Below, one piece after another: positions 31,386-43,100 of a DNA stretch of 64,000 nucleotides; the stretch's first letter is position 1; each line of letters opens with the position of its first letter. Source of the stretch: Rhipicephalus microplus (taxonomy: Eukaryota > Arthropoda > Arachnida > Ixodida > Ixodidae). Below the pieces are notes generated by a model, which saw only the letters and a list, made by a program, of their open reading frames with translations, ran no database searches and was not told where the DNA came from. Both the position numbers and the translations under genes were made by a program. The stretch covers positions 37,699,771 through 37,763,770 of the forward strand of contig NC_134705.1 of NCBI RefSeq assembly GCF_043290135.1. The letters run 5' to 3'.

Positions 31386-32339
31386 TACTCGTTGACCAGC
31401 GCACTCGACTTCCCGAGGTGGCTTTGAAAGAAAGGGAAGTGAAGAGAAAAGTGTATCATCGTAACTGTCTCTCTCTCAGAAGGTCACTTCAACAACGTCA
31501 CACAGAGAATGGGTAGTGGGGAAGAAAAAGAACCGTGAAATAGAGGCGAAAAGAGGAAGGTGTCAGGGGTGTTTGGTTTGCCCACGCGTGAACGCACGCT
31601 GCCTCCGAGACGGGAAGAGAGGAAAAAGATCGTCAAGGAGGCCGGCAGGACGAGGAGGATCCTCACGACTACGTCCACATCGTTCTCGTCGCTTCGTAGG
31701 CACGGAAGCACGTGAAAAGTTCCTATGATGAGTGTTGGGCACGAGCAACGATGTCCTCCCAAGCACACTCAGTTGCCTGCTCACAACTCTTTTTAAGAAC
31801 GCCCATAGCTACACATCCGCCCGTTATGAGCATTAGGCATTTGAAGCATGGCAGTGGCCAGCATGGCACAAATGAGCAGGCATGTGGTTACCATGACGAT
31901 CGACGTGGTCCACACAGTGTAGTGCCGGCCATAGAACGTGCCCAACAACACTCCCTTCAACGTAAACAACATGTGCATGCTCATTAACAAGCCTTCGTAC
32001 AAAAGTGGTCTCGCACCTCCAATATGATTCACGTGACAAAAGCACCTCCAACATGATTCACTTTGTGGATATGCCGGTGAATTTTTTTCATAAGCCTCGA
32101 AGCCTCCAATTGCTGAACAAGTACCTACCAAATGCAGCTGTTATAGATCTTTTTTAGACATGCTTATTAACTCTCAACTATTACCTTAAAATACCTGCTG
32201 AATTCCTAGGCAACAAAATGGTTTTCCGATTCTCATGGTTCACTATCGGAGCTTTTTGAGAAGCCCCCGCTAATGCTTTCCCCTACCGCGAAATGTGCAC
32301 GCACAGCAAACTGTAGGCAAACAACCTACCAGGGCATTG
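31386..32339. other. No firm gene; one hydrophobic frame on the minus strand
   Basis: Plus-strand frames at 31516-31728 and minus-strand frames at 31484-31784 overlap and are Arg/Ser rich without motifs. A short near-duplication, CACCTCCAA-ATGATTCAC, lies at about 32016 and 32044. The hydrophobic minus frame at 31793-32131 is listed separately. Confidence 0.35.
31793..32131 (-). CDS. Uncertain hydrophobic open frame
   Basis: This is a 112-codon minus-strand frame with two hydrophobic stretches, about residues 48-66 (LLMSMHMLFTLKGVLLGTF) and 72-94 (TSIVMVTTCLLICAMLATAM), long enough to cross a membrane. No family is recognised. It could be an exon of a membrane protein, but no convincing splice sites or neighbours support this, and a second minus frame overlaps it. 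Chance is a real alternative. Confidence 0.2.
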   Translation of the reverse strand: MVGTCSAIGGFEAYEKNSPAYPQSESCWRCFCHVNHIGGARPLLYEGLLMSMHMLFTLKGVLLGTFYGRHYTVWTTSIVMVTTCLLICAMLATAMLQMPNAHNGRMCSYGRS

Positions 32340-32340
32340 G

Positions 32341-32640
32341 CGATCCTTCATGCTCAGGGCAGCAGAAATCCCCAGCCGAACCTGCTTTTCTGACATGGTT
32401 CAGTACGGGAACGGCAACAGATACGTGGTAGTATCGTTCAGCAATGCTGGGTCATTTCTCAACACCGCATCAAGTGAGCGTTCCTCCTCGAGCACTGCCG
32501 AGCAGGTGGCCATCGGCATCGCTGTGTACTACGTGAAACGTGCGATCGCATTCATATATCTTCGACGCAGCCATCCGGGCCTTCACGATCGTTGCTATCG
32601 CCAAGTAAGTGTGCCTTATCATAGGTGACAAAGACAGTAG
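32341..32640 (+). pseudogene. LINE RNase H fragment
   Basis: The plus-strand frame reads FSDMVQYGNGNRYVVVSFSN, then STAEQVAIGIAVYYVKRAIA and FIYLRRS. This resembles the RNase H domain of I-like tick LINEs, where a Cys/Asp-Ala-Ala start is followed by a strand pair, then the AEQVAIALA helix (catalytic Glu) and a YTDS block. The same AEQVAIALA-type helix occurs in the LINE fragment at 41940-43100. The TDS Asp is lost here (FIYLRRS). It is an isolated 300-bp fragment. Confidence 0.6.
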
Positions 32641-34160
32641 TGATCATATTTCAAATTGGCACGCTCCTTACATGGGTCAATGTGAAGGAAGCTTCACCAT
32701 CGTCAAACGTCAACAAGCTGACTCATGCAGTCTAAACCATGAGGTCTAACATTCCGCATCCATGAAGATTATCCCCAGTACATGGCTTCGGAGAACAGAT
32801 ATCAGAGCACTGCAATAAATAGTATTTCACAGCTCCTGTACATAAGCACAAGCGTATAATGTCCTCCCCGCAGATAATGACAACGAGGCACTCAATGACA
32901 TCTAAACACTTACAGACGTGTTCTTACCCAAATTTGGCTTTATTCAGGAATATTTTTGTCTATACTTAAACTAGCCATGCATGGCCTCTTTTGAGGGATT
33001 AGCTAATATAGAGCACATGCTCTGGAGAGTCCAATTGTTGCAGCGATCAAGCCATTCAAGCCAAGTAGTGCTCGACCATCACAAGTCCCAACAACGGGAA
33101 TCAGATTTCGGTGGTCCAGTCCATGTTGCAGTCGTCAAGTTTAGTCTTCTCGTCCCAGCGACAGCAAAGCCGAACGCGCGATATTCATGCCTCTCAGAAC
33201 AAATAAAGTTTTTCAAACTGAAAAACTACTCTGAGTGGTTCTAATCTGTTGGTACTAGTTGCATAAGTAGTCACTTTTTTCTTACCACTACTAGTGCCTG
33301 GTTAACCATCGCAATTTTCGTTATTTACCACGCCTGTTTACGACTACAGTTTTCGGCGAATTATTTTTAGACACACCATTGCACTTTGGCCCCACGATTC
33401 CACCCAAAATTCATGATTTGACTTTAGTCCTTTGATCGAGTTACTCTGTGAGGCAGTGTCGTCAGCGAATGATCTGTTGCCTTGGTTTTCTATAAAGGTC
33501 ATTTTCAAGCTGTTCTGCGTTCTGATGTGAGTACACAGACTTGTCAATCAGTATGCGTGCTGAACCGATATGATCGATATTTTCTCCTGCGAAATACTTT
33601 AGTTTTGACTAAACCGTTGTGCAGTTGTTGCGAACAACAGCCCCAGCAACCACAGCAGTGCACTGGCACGTCTGCACTGTACGTTGCTTGAGAAACAACA
33701 CAATACTCAATTAATTGTATGGGCTTATCTATCGAATCAGCCTAGAGGCGTCATGAAGCCTGAGCAGATGACACGTTTTTGGAACAAGCAAGAAAGTGAG
33801 CTCAGAAGTCATTTCTCAATGAATATTGCACATATGTACCATACGATTTAATTATGTTATTGGGCCTCTATTTATTATGGAGGATCCACATAATTGACAG
33901 ACATGCTCAGCAACGTCGTTCGACAAAGGCTGTTTTCCGAGATGCAGAAGCCAATGTGCTTACGTTGTAGAGGGTTTCGACAGTGTTCCCGAGTGGCTGG
34001 ACATGTGTGTTTGTTTACTGGATTTTTGAAGAGACGTTGGACTGTATGAAATTGTATCTTGCACATGTGTGCATGCGAGCATAATTTTGAAGCAGAAAAT
34101 TTTATACGTAGATGTGACAACATTTGATTCCAATATTTTAATGCAACAAAGAAAAGAGAA
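32641..34160. other. No recognisable gene
   Basis: Short unrelated frames only. The plus frame 32981-33244 contains QLLQRSSHSSQVVLDHHKSQ but matches nothing I know. The DNA is AT-rich throughout. Confidence 0.4.
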
Positions 34161-34164
34161 AGTC

Positions 34165-34265
34165 GGCATGACGAAGTGGTTAGTGTGTTCAACCCGAAAT
34201 CCGAAGGTTGCACTTTCGAATCCTTGTGGTTCCTGTTTATTTTCTTTTACGGAGGCGTTCCGGAT
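34165..34265 (+). repeat. tRNA-derived SINE remnant
   Basis: GGCATGACGAAGTGGTTAGT fits a Pol III A box, and 35 bases later GGTTGCACTTTCGAATCC fits a B box. The interval and order are tRNA-like, but stems are not complementary enough for a real tRNA. No clear 3' tail or duplication was found, and the body differs from the Ruka-like SINEs, so it may be a second SINE family. Confidence 0.45.
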
Positions 34266-34554
34266 CGCTTTCCATTGAATTATTCAATATTTCTCATTTA
34301 AAGGCAGCTCGATCGTCATGGTGGTTTTGATGCCGTTTCGCACTCCATCATTGCCAACACTCAAGCATCCACCATGTGCCACCAATATTTCCAGCACCGT
34401 AAGCCACCAAAATGGTATGTGGTGGAATCCGCCATTCCTATTTTGGTCGTGTTTTTTTTCAATAGACAGACTGTAATGTAAATACAAAATTTGGGGAACC
34501 GAGAAAAAATCACAGCATATCCACACGGTCAATAATAGAGAGTGGGGCGAAGCA

Positions 34555-34735
34555 TCCGTAGGTCCATCCGTCCGTACGTGCTTCCGTCAATTCGTGTGGT
34601 CGTCGGTGCGTTCGTCTGTCTGTCTGCATGTCTGTCTGTCGCTGTGTCTTTCTGTACGTCCGTCAATCTTCCTGTCTGTCTGTCTGTCTCTCTGTCTGTC
34701 TGCTCGTCCGTCCATTCGTCCGTGTGTCCATCCGT
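34555..34735 (+). repeat. Degenerate TCCG/TCTG tetranucleotide repeat
   Basis: An imperfect array of TCCG, TCTG and TGTC tetramers. The Ser/Val/Cys-rich plus frame and Asp/Arg/Thr-rich minus frame here are repeat translations. It may be the decayed tail of a LINE. Confidence 0.75.
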
Positions 34736-35083
34736 AGCACCAACCAGACGCGAGCTAAGCAAGTTGAGCACTAGCTTTTTCAACGCGCCCGTTGCTCTGC
34801 TTCATCCATGCCCCACCAACGACCCGCCACGTACAGTGGCTATTCAGGAGACTGAGGGAGGCACTCCTTCCTCGCGCATCTAGGCGAAAACCCGCAAAGC
34901 AGCCAATCGGAGAGTAGCGGTACAGCGCCTTCTAAGATATCCTAAGTCAACTGCAGCTTGTTCATTCTATCTCATTTTATTTCCTTAAATACTTGCGAGG
35001 GGGTATTACATAAAGGGTTAGTAATTACAAAGATAAAACATAGAAGCCAAATATTCAACGTAGAAAGTGCCTATTGATATTTT

Positions 35084-36780
35084 CTATGAACGATGATGCG
35101 CAGGGAATGGTTGCGATTTCACTGGGAAGGCCGTTCCAGTCTGGTGCGGTACATCGAAAAAAACGAGGCAGAAAAAGTACAAGCCTGGGGACGTGGCCGA
35201 GCAACTTGCAACTTGAAGCAAATGGCTCGTGCGGTGACATATGCGTGTTGCGGGAACGATATAAGGTGGGGTGTGCAAGGGACTATGAAAAAGTTTGTGG
35301 AACAATGACAGGCTGGCAATACGACGGCGAAGTTCTAGACCTGGTAAACCGGATTCTTCTTTCAATTCAGATACGCTGACATTGGAAGAGTATGAACAGT
35401 GAATAAATCTAGCGACCCGGTTTTGAAGCGATTCGATGGCATGTGTAAGATAAGATTGTCGAGGATCCCAAATTGGCGATGCGCATTCTAGTTTAGGTTG
35501 AACGATGAATTTGTATGCTTGTAATTTTACGTGTTGTGGAGCGAGGTGTAAATGGCGTTTAAGGAAACCCAGTGTTTTATTTGCAGATGAAATGATATTA
35601 GTGACGTGTATGTTCCACGAAAGATAGCTACAAAGATTGACGCCATAATACTTGTATGACGGAACATTTTCTAGGGGGAAGGCATTAATTGCGTACGTAT
35701 ACACAAGTGGCATGCGGCGGCGATGGAATGAAACGACGTTACATTTACTCGGGTTAAGTTCCATGAGCCAGCGCTCACACCATTCCTGGAGGCAGTTTAG
35801 GTTGGCTTGTAAGGATGACTGTTTTGAAGTGTCAGTAACAGTGTCATATATAACGCAGTCATCAGTAAACAGGCAGGTTTTACAGGTTAGGTTGAAGGCA
35901 AGTCATTTATGTATATAAGAAATAAAAGGGGACCAAGAAACGAACCCTGCGGTACTTCAGACGTAGCTGGAAAAAGATCTGAGGTACGGTTGTTGATATT
36001 AACAGACGGGGAGCGGATTGTAAGGAATGGTCTGATCCAATTTAGTATGTTCGGGTGAAGATTTAACTGGGAAAGTTTTAGTAACAGTCGAGAATGGGGT
36101 ACTTTGTCGAACGCTTTGGAGAAATCTAAGAATACGGCATCGGTTTGTAAGTTAAAGTTCAGGTTAGTATGCAAATCATGAACAAATAAGGCCAGCTGCG
36201 TTTCACAAGAGAAACCTGCGCGGAACCCATGTTGTGCTGGATGGAAAAAACTGTTTGAATCAAGAAAGTCTATGATATGCGTGTAGATGACGTGTTCCAT
36301 GATTTTACAGGGCACGCTGGTTAAAGATATGGGACGATAGTTTAATGGCGAGTTTTTGTTACCCGATTTGAAAATTGAAACGACATTCCCATTCTTCCAA
36401 TGATCTGGTAGGCGTTCTGTTAAAATTAACTGTGAGAAGAGCAAGCATAGAAAAGATGCACAAATATATTTTGTATTCTTAAGCAATTTGGAGTTGATTT
36501 CGTCAATACCAGAAGAGGAGGAAAGTTTTACTTTGTCGATTAAGCACATAATTTCATTAGCTGTGAACGATATCGGTGGCATAGCACATTCTATATTAGT
36601 GGGTGGTATTGTAAATGACACGTTACTTTCTTTAGTAAACACGGATGAGAAAGCGGTGTTGAAGATGTTAGCGCATAAATCATCGGTAAATACGTGACTC
36701 GATTCACTGGTAAGAGTAATTGGGGCAGTAAACGGGGGGTTCGAAGCCCGCCAAATTTTTTTTTGGTTATTAGTCAGCAT
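35084..36780 (-). pseudogene. LINE C reverse transcriptase
   Basis: The frame 36780-35887 reads SSSSGIDEINSKLLKN, LPDHWKNGNVVSIFKSGNK, PLNYRPISLTSVPCKIMEHV, AQHGFRAGFSCETQLALFVH, DAVFLDFSKAFDKVPHSRLL (first Asp) and VPQGSFLGPLLFLIYINDLP. A shift follows; the catalytic block reads LFTDDCVIY (family FADD, here FTDD), and the frame 35764-35084 continues MELNPSKCNVVSFHRRRMPL, VPSYKYYGVNLCSYLSWNIH, KTLGFLKRHLHLAPQ and QNRVARFIHCSY. The protein would be the target-primed reverse transcriptase of a CR1-like LINE. One main frame break is visible. Confidence 0.85.
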
Positions 36781-37149
36781 GCTTGGTAAGTCAACGTTGA
36801 AAAAATAATTCTTTGCGCCTTGAACTGCGCATAAATAAGCTTTTTCAGCTGCGTAGTATTTCTGCCACTTTTACGAGTCTTCTAGTCTTTTTGCTAATCT
36901 CAACAGGCGTTTTTTCTTGTTTTCTCATCTTTTAAGAGTTTTAGAGAACCATGGCTTTTGGCAATTCGCGCGGAAGCGGGATTTCGGATTACACCTGTCA
37001 GTCAATTCATTGACCTTGTCCTTAAACAGTGTCCAGTTTTCTTCTATGGACCGGAAAAAGAAAGTAGTTTCTAATACTTTCTAAACTGGATAAGAATGCG
37101 GTAAGGGCCAAATTTATTGCTTCATAATTCCCCTTGTCGTACAGCCGAA

Positions 37150-37660
37150 TGGTTTTCTAGGTGTTTTGACGAATTAACGGTTTAAATGCAAATTCGGTAT
37201 CGATGACCTTATGGTCACTTTTTTGGGGGAGATAAGTAATCGAGACCATGTCATCTGGGTGACTGGTTAGTATGAGTTCAAAATATTCTCACACTTTTGT
37301 GTTACGCGTGTTGGTGCAGTTACCATTTGTGAAATAATAAAATTTAAACAAACGTCCAGGAAAGCCCCGGCTTCGCCTTGTGCCGGTAACGGCATGGTTT
37401 GCTTAAGCCAGTTAATACCCGGAATATTAAGATCACCGAACAGAACTACGGGGCCGTTGGGATACTTTTTTGTAACTTCGTTTAAGACGTCGTTAAGGTT
37501 ATTAGAAAAGTCAGGACTGCTATGCAGGGGTCTGTAGCAGACGCCAAGTAATACTGACTGGGGCTTTGCAGAAGAAAGAATCCAAATTATTTCAAGGTCA
37601 GATGACAGTTTAACTAAGAAGCAGGTTATTTTTTGATTTATGGCAATAAGAAATTATCCT
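37150..37660 (-). pseudogene. LINE C endonuclease, C-terminal part
   Basis: With frame breaks, the minus strand reads LLGVCYRPLHSSPDFSNNLN, KKYPNGPVVLFGDLNIPGIN (the GDLN block of APE endonucleases), VCLNFIISQMV and QKSDHKVIDTEF (the catalytic SDH block). The N-terminal half is missing, consistent with 5' truncation. It lies directly upstream of the LINE C reverse transcriptase. Confidence 0.75.
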
Positions 37661-37989
37661 CCCTTCTGATCTTTTCAATCCTTCCGAAATAGCTGAAAAT
37701 TAGGCAAATCGGACGAGACCTCTTGATCAGAGATGCGGTCATTTAACCTTGTACATCTACGTATGGACATCTATGAGACAGTACCGTCTAATATACTCTT
37801 CGAGAGATACTGCCTTCCTTTTTTCTCGTCTCTTCTTTTTTCGGTTACGCTGCACCAAGGACAATGTTCGCTTCGCCCCTAAAGTACTGTGCTTGTGCAG
37901 CTTTACTAAGCTCTGAGCCCCCGTACCACACGTATCACTACGTTCTGTTGTCTTCAATTGTAAAATTCGATAGATATCTGTCTGGTTGG

Positions 37990-38022
37990 GTAAGTTCAGT
38001 TCAGTTCAGTTCTGTTCAGTTT
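37990..38022 (-). repeat. GTTCA repeat, 3' tail of LINE D
   Basis: Tandem GTTCA units (AGTTCAGTTCAGTTCAG, with one variant) mark the 3' end of the minus-strand LINE D. Confidence 0.75.
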
Positions 38023-38595
38023 ATTCATTCATTTAAAATACAAAATTCATAGAATGTAGTATGCAGACAAGGGTCCCAAAGTCAAGCGACTGTAGTGGGA
38101 CCCTCGGTAATATTAACAATAAAATTATTATTTAACAGCACGCAAAATACGCAACACAAGTGAAAAGTAAACAGTAAACTTACATAAAATAACGTCAAGT
38201 AAACAAAAATGGCAGTCAGAAAGCGACACAAGAACAATAGTGATAAGTTATACAAGTAAAACATAATCACGCCATAAAGCAATAACCTAAGTTTGCAAAG
38301 ACTTTCTAATTTCATGCCCGGATACTTAAGAATCGTTAAGTAATGATCGTTGTCAACCTAGTTATGCAAGATAAAGTTTTTAAGATCACGTTTGAATGCA
38401 TGAAAAGATGATGATGTTTTTAGTGTATAGGGCAGGTTATTCTACTAATTAATGACCGCGAAGCGGACGTCATTTTGCCATAATTGGTGTTACATTTAGG
38501 TAAAAGGAGTTGTGACTGTGACGAATCTAGTGCTATTGGTGTTAGTGAGTAAATTGGCATCGATTAAATTAAACACAAGCTGTTTGTTAAGTTGT

Positions 38596-40528
38596 TTATA
38601 TAACAATATGATTAAGTGAAAATAAATAAGCCAGACACAGTAAGAATAGAGTTAGCCTGAAGGAGTGAGGTAGCATTAGAATAAGATGAACTGTTGGTAA
38701 TAATGCGAATGGGCAGATTCTGAGTGTGCTGTACAGACGAAATATGAATGTTATATGTATTTCCCCGTGATGTAATGCCATAGGTGATGTGACTATGTAT
38801 GAAGGCAAAGTATAAAGACAATAAGGCTTCAAGTGAAAAAAAAGGACGAGATTTGATGAGTGATCTTATACCAAATGCTGTTTTTTTGTTTGACGTGAAG
38901 AATATGATTGGTGAACTTTAAATGAGGGTCTAATTTTACGCCCAGAAAACACACACAGTTAGACGCAGGAATGAAATGATTGTCAATGATCACTTGTGGA
39001 ATGAAAGGTAGCATTTTTGTGATGTTTTAAGAACCATGAACTGAGTTTTGAGCGGGTTTAAAATTAAGTTGTTTAAGCGACAACATTCAGCGACATTAGT
39101 CAGTTCTTTGTTCAACATATTGATCAGAGTAGGTAATGATTTATGCGAGATGGAAATGGTCGTATCATGAGCGTAAAGAATAACTTTAGAATCTCCAAGG
39201 CAGTCACGCAAGTCATTAATATAAATACAAAGCAGTAAGGGTCCAAGAATGGAACCCTGTGGGACCCTTGAATAATTATTTTAATACTACAATTAACGCC
39301 CCCAATGCAGACTGATTGTTCACGATCAAAAAGGTAGTTTTTATGAAGGTCAAGGATGGGCCAGTGATACCCAAGGACTCTTATTTGATAAATAAAATAT
39401 TATGACTAATGGTATCAAATGCTTTCGTGAAATCAAGAAATACAAACCCTGTGAAATTACCGTTGTCGATGGACGTTTTCAAGAAATCGGTTAATGATAG
39501 CAATGCTAAATTCATAGAACTACCAGCCCGGAAACCGAATTGACAAGGCTTTAGCAGCGTAAATTTATTGAGGTACTTGTTAATACGTTTCACAAATAAT
39601 TTTTCAATAAGTTTGCTGATGGAAGACAAAATAGAAATAGGTCGGTAGTTACGGACATCTGTCGTATCACCTTTTTTGTGTACTGGGATTAACTTGGCTT
39701 TTTTCAGTGAGCTCGGAAATATACCATGTTTAAAAACGACATTAATTATACTGCTTAAGACTTCTGAGATGTCTGGAGCAGCAAGCTTTAAATGAAACGC
39801 CGATACATTGTCTAGTCGAGCGCTACAGTTTTTTAGACTCAGGATTGTAGAATAGACTTCGTCAATGGTAACAGGAAATAGAAAGAATGAATGGATAAAG
39901 CGGGTAAGGGTGTACGAGGATACTTTGGGCCTGTCATTGTATACTTCATAAAAGTAATCACTAAAAGACTCGGCTATGTCAGAGGACTCAGTACAGATTG
40001 GCTGTTTATACCTAATTTTACCAATAACAATACTAACCTGAGGTCTGTTTAAAAAGTCATTGAAAAGTTTCCATTTTTTCTTTGGGTCATTTCTTGCTTT
40101 ACAGAATTCTTTTTCATAGTAAAGTCATTTTGATTTTTTTAGCAGTTTATTCAACATCTTACTATATTTTTTATACCTAAGTCTCATATTCACATTAAAT
40201 GGCTGTTTTTTGTTTTCCTGTAGAGCTTATTTTTTTTCTGCATACTAGTTAACAAGCCTTGAGTTAACCAGGGATTACGTTGAAACCTATATATTTTCTT
40301 GCATTTAACAGTTTTAGTGTTTGCATGCACAGCTTTAAGAAATAGGGAGCAGAAGTTGCCTAGTGCTTCTTCAGGATTTTCCAAGGTGCTAATGGCAGAC
40401 CACTCAGAGCCTTGAATTGCCTTGATAAAGTTTTGCTGATCGAAGGTTGACGTGAAATGGCACGTGTTAAGGCGAGGTAGATTTACGGCGAAAGTTACAA
40501 AGACAGGATGATGATCAGTGATGCACAC
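38596..40528 (-). pseudogene. LINE D ORF2 remnant
   Basis: Pieces in order on the minus strand: 40528-40190 starts CITDHHPVFVTFAVNLPRLN (the endonuclease DHxPV end) and includes KKIYRFQRNPWLTQGLLTSM. 39629-39381 is SSISKLIEKLFVKRI, CQFGFRAGSSMNLALLSLTD and FTGFVFLDFTKAFDTISHNI (first Asp). 39211-38990 has VILYAHDTTIS at the catalytic block. 39014-38829 and 38832-38596 are the thumb and C-terminal parts (CVCFLGVKLDPHLKFTNHI). The usual YADD is YAHD (39164-39175), so one catalytic Asp is gone in addition to many frame breaks. Confidence 0.75.
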
Positions 40529-40962
40529 ATCAATGACTCCGGCGCTAGGGGTTGGCGAAAAATTGCTTAATACGTAAACTAGGAAACAATTTAAACTCCA
40601 ACCAAAAGCAGATGAAGATATGTAAACGAGATGATTCCGAGCAGACTTAGTTCCTTTCTCAGGGGAGACTAGGGCTACGTTGCAGCGGAGTCTTCAAAGC
40701 ACTCGCAGGGTGGTTAATTACTCCCATCGCTTTCTCTCTCCCGTTTTGGCGGGGAGCGAAGTCAGTTTGCGTAAACGGATTGAAGGATTCCGAGAGAACG
40801 GTTACGTTTTGGGTCGTTCGCTTTATATAGTACGACTTGAGTGTTAAACTTCTGCCGTTTGGTTGTGTGCGTGCCTTTTCTGTCTCAGTATTTGGCGCTA
40901 CTCATTCTGCGATATGATCAACCAACAAGCCGACAACGTCACCCTTCATTCGTCGCTGCGTT

Positions 40963-41212
40963 CGATTGATTGATTTGATCGATATGTGGGGCTTAACGAC
41001 ACAAAACCACCATATGATTATGAGAGACACCGTAGTGGAGGGCTCCGGAAATTTCGGCCACCTGGGGTTCTTTAACATGCACCTAAATCTGAGCTTAGGA
41101 GCCTGCAACATTTCCGCCTCTATCAGAAATGCAGCCGCTGCAGCCGAGATTCGAACCCGCGACCTGTGGGTCAGCAGCCGAGTACCTCAGCCACCAGACC
41201 TTCGCGGTGGGG
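40963..41212 (-). mobile_element. tRNA-derived SINE (Ruka-like), minus strand, full length
   Basis: This is the same SINE as 16363-16611 in reverse orientation: head near 41212 with the A-box side GCTGAGGTACTCGGCTGCTG and B-box side GGTCGCGGGTTCGAATCTCG on the minus strand, body and tail toward 40963. It is flanked by a perfect 12-bp duplication, CGTCGCTGCGTT, at 40951-40962 and 41213-41224. The chance plus-strand frame 40966-41286 overlaps it and is not a gene. Confidence 0.9.
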
Positions 41213-41224
41213 CGTCGCTGCGTT

Positions 41225-41939
41225 TGGTCGCCATGAGTTACCTCAATGGAGTGTTTAATCGTTGTTTCGTTCAGTACAAATACTGAAGTTCATCACCGTG
41301 GCACAACATAGCCTTTTCAAAATTCAAATTGTTTGAATTCGAGCATATTTCTTTTTTATTTGAGCACGTGCTGGATTGTAAAATTTTTGGAACTCTCGAA
41401 AAATGACCTTCTTCTGTGTGGCGTTTTGCGCTAGAATTAACAGATGTGGTAAAAATAAAAAAGTGGGTGGCCAATAAATCATGGTTGCTCCTGCTAAACA
41501 AGGCTACACTTCAGAAGAATGTGAACCCTTTAACAGATTTAAAAGTCGTGAACCCGTGTCCAAGCTTGACTAAATGTTTGTACAAGTGGCCTTGCCCTGC
41601 TTCGGAGAAAAGGGTTCAGAACGCGAAGCGTAGAGCCTTGCTGCACACAAGAGATCCTGTCAAAAGGTGTGTCCTAGAGCTTTTGTCTAGAGACGCCCCT
41701 TGTTGCCAATTGTTCAATCAGGTGTCGGAAATAAGGCATAAAGTGTAGCTGCGCAATGATTTTTTTGCTGTAGCTTGATCCTCTAGGAGGACTTCCTCCA
41801 GATTCTAAGTATGACCATCCATTCGCACGTCTCAAATAACTTGACGGTTGCGATACTCGCTGGAAAAACTATCAATGCCATCATACTGATAAGAAAGGTT
41901 GCCAATGCGCCACAGGGACTTGAGAAGATAACCACTTAA
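41225..41939. other. No firm feature; one unexplained plus-strand frame
   Basis: A 110-codon plus frame (41416-41748) contains NPLTDLKVVNPCPSLTKCLY and a Cys-containing, basic C-terminal half. I do not recognise it. It may be further decayed sequence of the LINE that follows, but nothing confirms this. Confidence 0.3.
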
Positions 41940-43100
41940 GGTTGGTGCACACCTTTGTGATGTACCATTTCACCTACGTTGCAGCCATGCACAGCTGGCA
42001 GATGTCGGAGCGTGGTAAGCTCAACACGTTAACCAGAAAGGCCATCAAGAGAGCTCTCGGGCTTCCCACGTACACAAGCTCTGACTGACTCTTTGGTCTT
42101 GGCATGCACAACACGCTGCAAGAAATTGCAGAGTCACAATAGAGGGCGCGATTCACCAGGCTATGCATCACGCGTTCCGGTAGAAAGATCCTGCGGAAGC
42201 TGAAGATTCTACCGATTAAAATAAAGTCTCGCTTCTGCAGCATTTCTAGTGAACAGCGAGAACAAATCATTAGTGTCCCCATCTCGCGAAACGTCCCCCT
42301 CGAGCACAAATAGAGTAGAAGACAGTCCAGGGCATCGGCTTTACTGCAAGGAACTCACGAGCATACCGGGGAATGTTGCTTCGTAAAAGCTTCCCGTTAT
42401 CCCGAAGGGAAGGCGTATGTGGAAGTGAGCATCAACCACGAGGGTGGTGTCACTAACTCGACAACGTTCTGTAAGACGGTGGCTGAAGTAGCAGATCAAG
42501 TGGTGATTGCGTTGGCCTTCTGGATAACAGAAGGTTCACAATTTAGAGCGACTCGAGATCGGTGCTCAGAGCATTTGCCAACGGAACAATATCGAAACCA
42601 ACTTTGTAAATTCTTCGAAAGAAAGAGATAGACCGATCCGCACACATTCGTTTGGTTCCCAGCTTACATAAGACGCAATGAGGGAGCACCGCCTATTCTA
42701 AACGAGTCAGCTCAGATAGCTGTGCGAGGACTAGTAAACAGCGTATCTATCAGGAGGCGTGGTGCTGATGTTTTAGAGAACCGTTAGCCACTCGTGTCGT
42801 ATAATGAACTAACAAAATATATTTGCCTGGTGCGGAGACAATGCGCTATGGGAAAGGCATCGCGCCGTCCTTATGGGACGGTGCTATTACAAGCTCCGGA
42901 CACAAACTACAATTAGAGGCAGTCCAATGGGCCCGAAAAGCAGTAGGGTGACTTGGTCTTTCGGTTGGCACTACTTTCTGATGTTCAGTAAGGTACATCT
43001 GGACGTAGACCACTTTCTAATGTGCGATTCCCTTCCAATTACGGTTTCTAGACACGTTCAAAGATGTTTGTCTCCAAAGTTAAGAGCCAGCAAGGCTCTT
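41940..43100 (+). pseudogene. I-like LINE fragment with RNase H domain
   Basis: The plus strand reads, across breaks, LRLVHTFVMYHFTYVAAMHS (end of the reverse transcriptase region), LNTLTRKAIKRALGLPTYTS, NTLQEIAES and VPISRNVPLEHK. The RNase H-like part follows: CCFVKASRYPEGKAYVEVSI and TVAEVADQVVIALAF (42419-42631), then TFVWFPAYIRRNEGAP (family WxPAHxG, the late RNase H block), SYNELTKYICLVRR. This order is that of tick I-like LINEs that carry RNase H after reverse transcriptase. Many stops are present; 5' and 3' ends are not found. Confidence 0.7.

Larger units (their letters stand above)
34970..37680 (-). mobile_element. CR1-like LINE C, 5'-truncated
   Basis: Minus-strand endonuclease (right) and reverse transcriptase (left) lie in LINE order. 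The 3' end is near 34970, at AT-rich CTCATTTTATTTCCTTAAAT. The 5' part stops within the endonuclease near 37680, and no ORF1 is seen. The reverse transcriptase is close in style to those of the other CR1-like LINEs in the window. Confidence 0.8.
37990..40600 (-). mobile_element. CR1/L2-like LINE D with (CTGAA)n tail
   Basis: Minus-strand relics of endonuclease end, reverse transcriptase and C-terminal domain run from about 40600 down to 38050. They end in a GTTCAGTTCAGTTCAG repeat at 37995-38020 (plus strand), the element's 3' microsatellite tail. The 5' end is truncated in the endonuclease. It is distinct from LINE C. Confidence 0.8.

Noticed and set aside
31175..31516. Long plus and minus frames of repeated HPSI or WMDG residues
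   Set aside because: They are translations of the CATC microsatellite at the LINE A tail, open in every frame because the unit has no stop codon.
34529..34883. Ser/Val/Cys-rich and Asp/Arg/Thr-rich frames
   Set aside because: They are translations of the degenerate TCCG/TCTG repeat.
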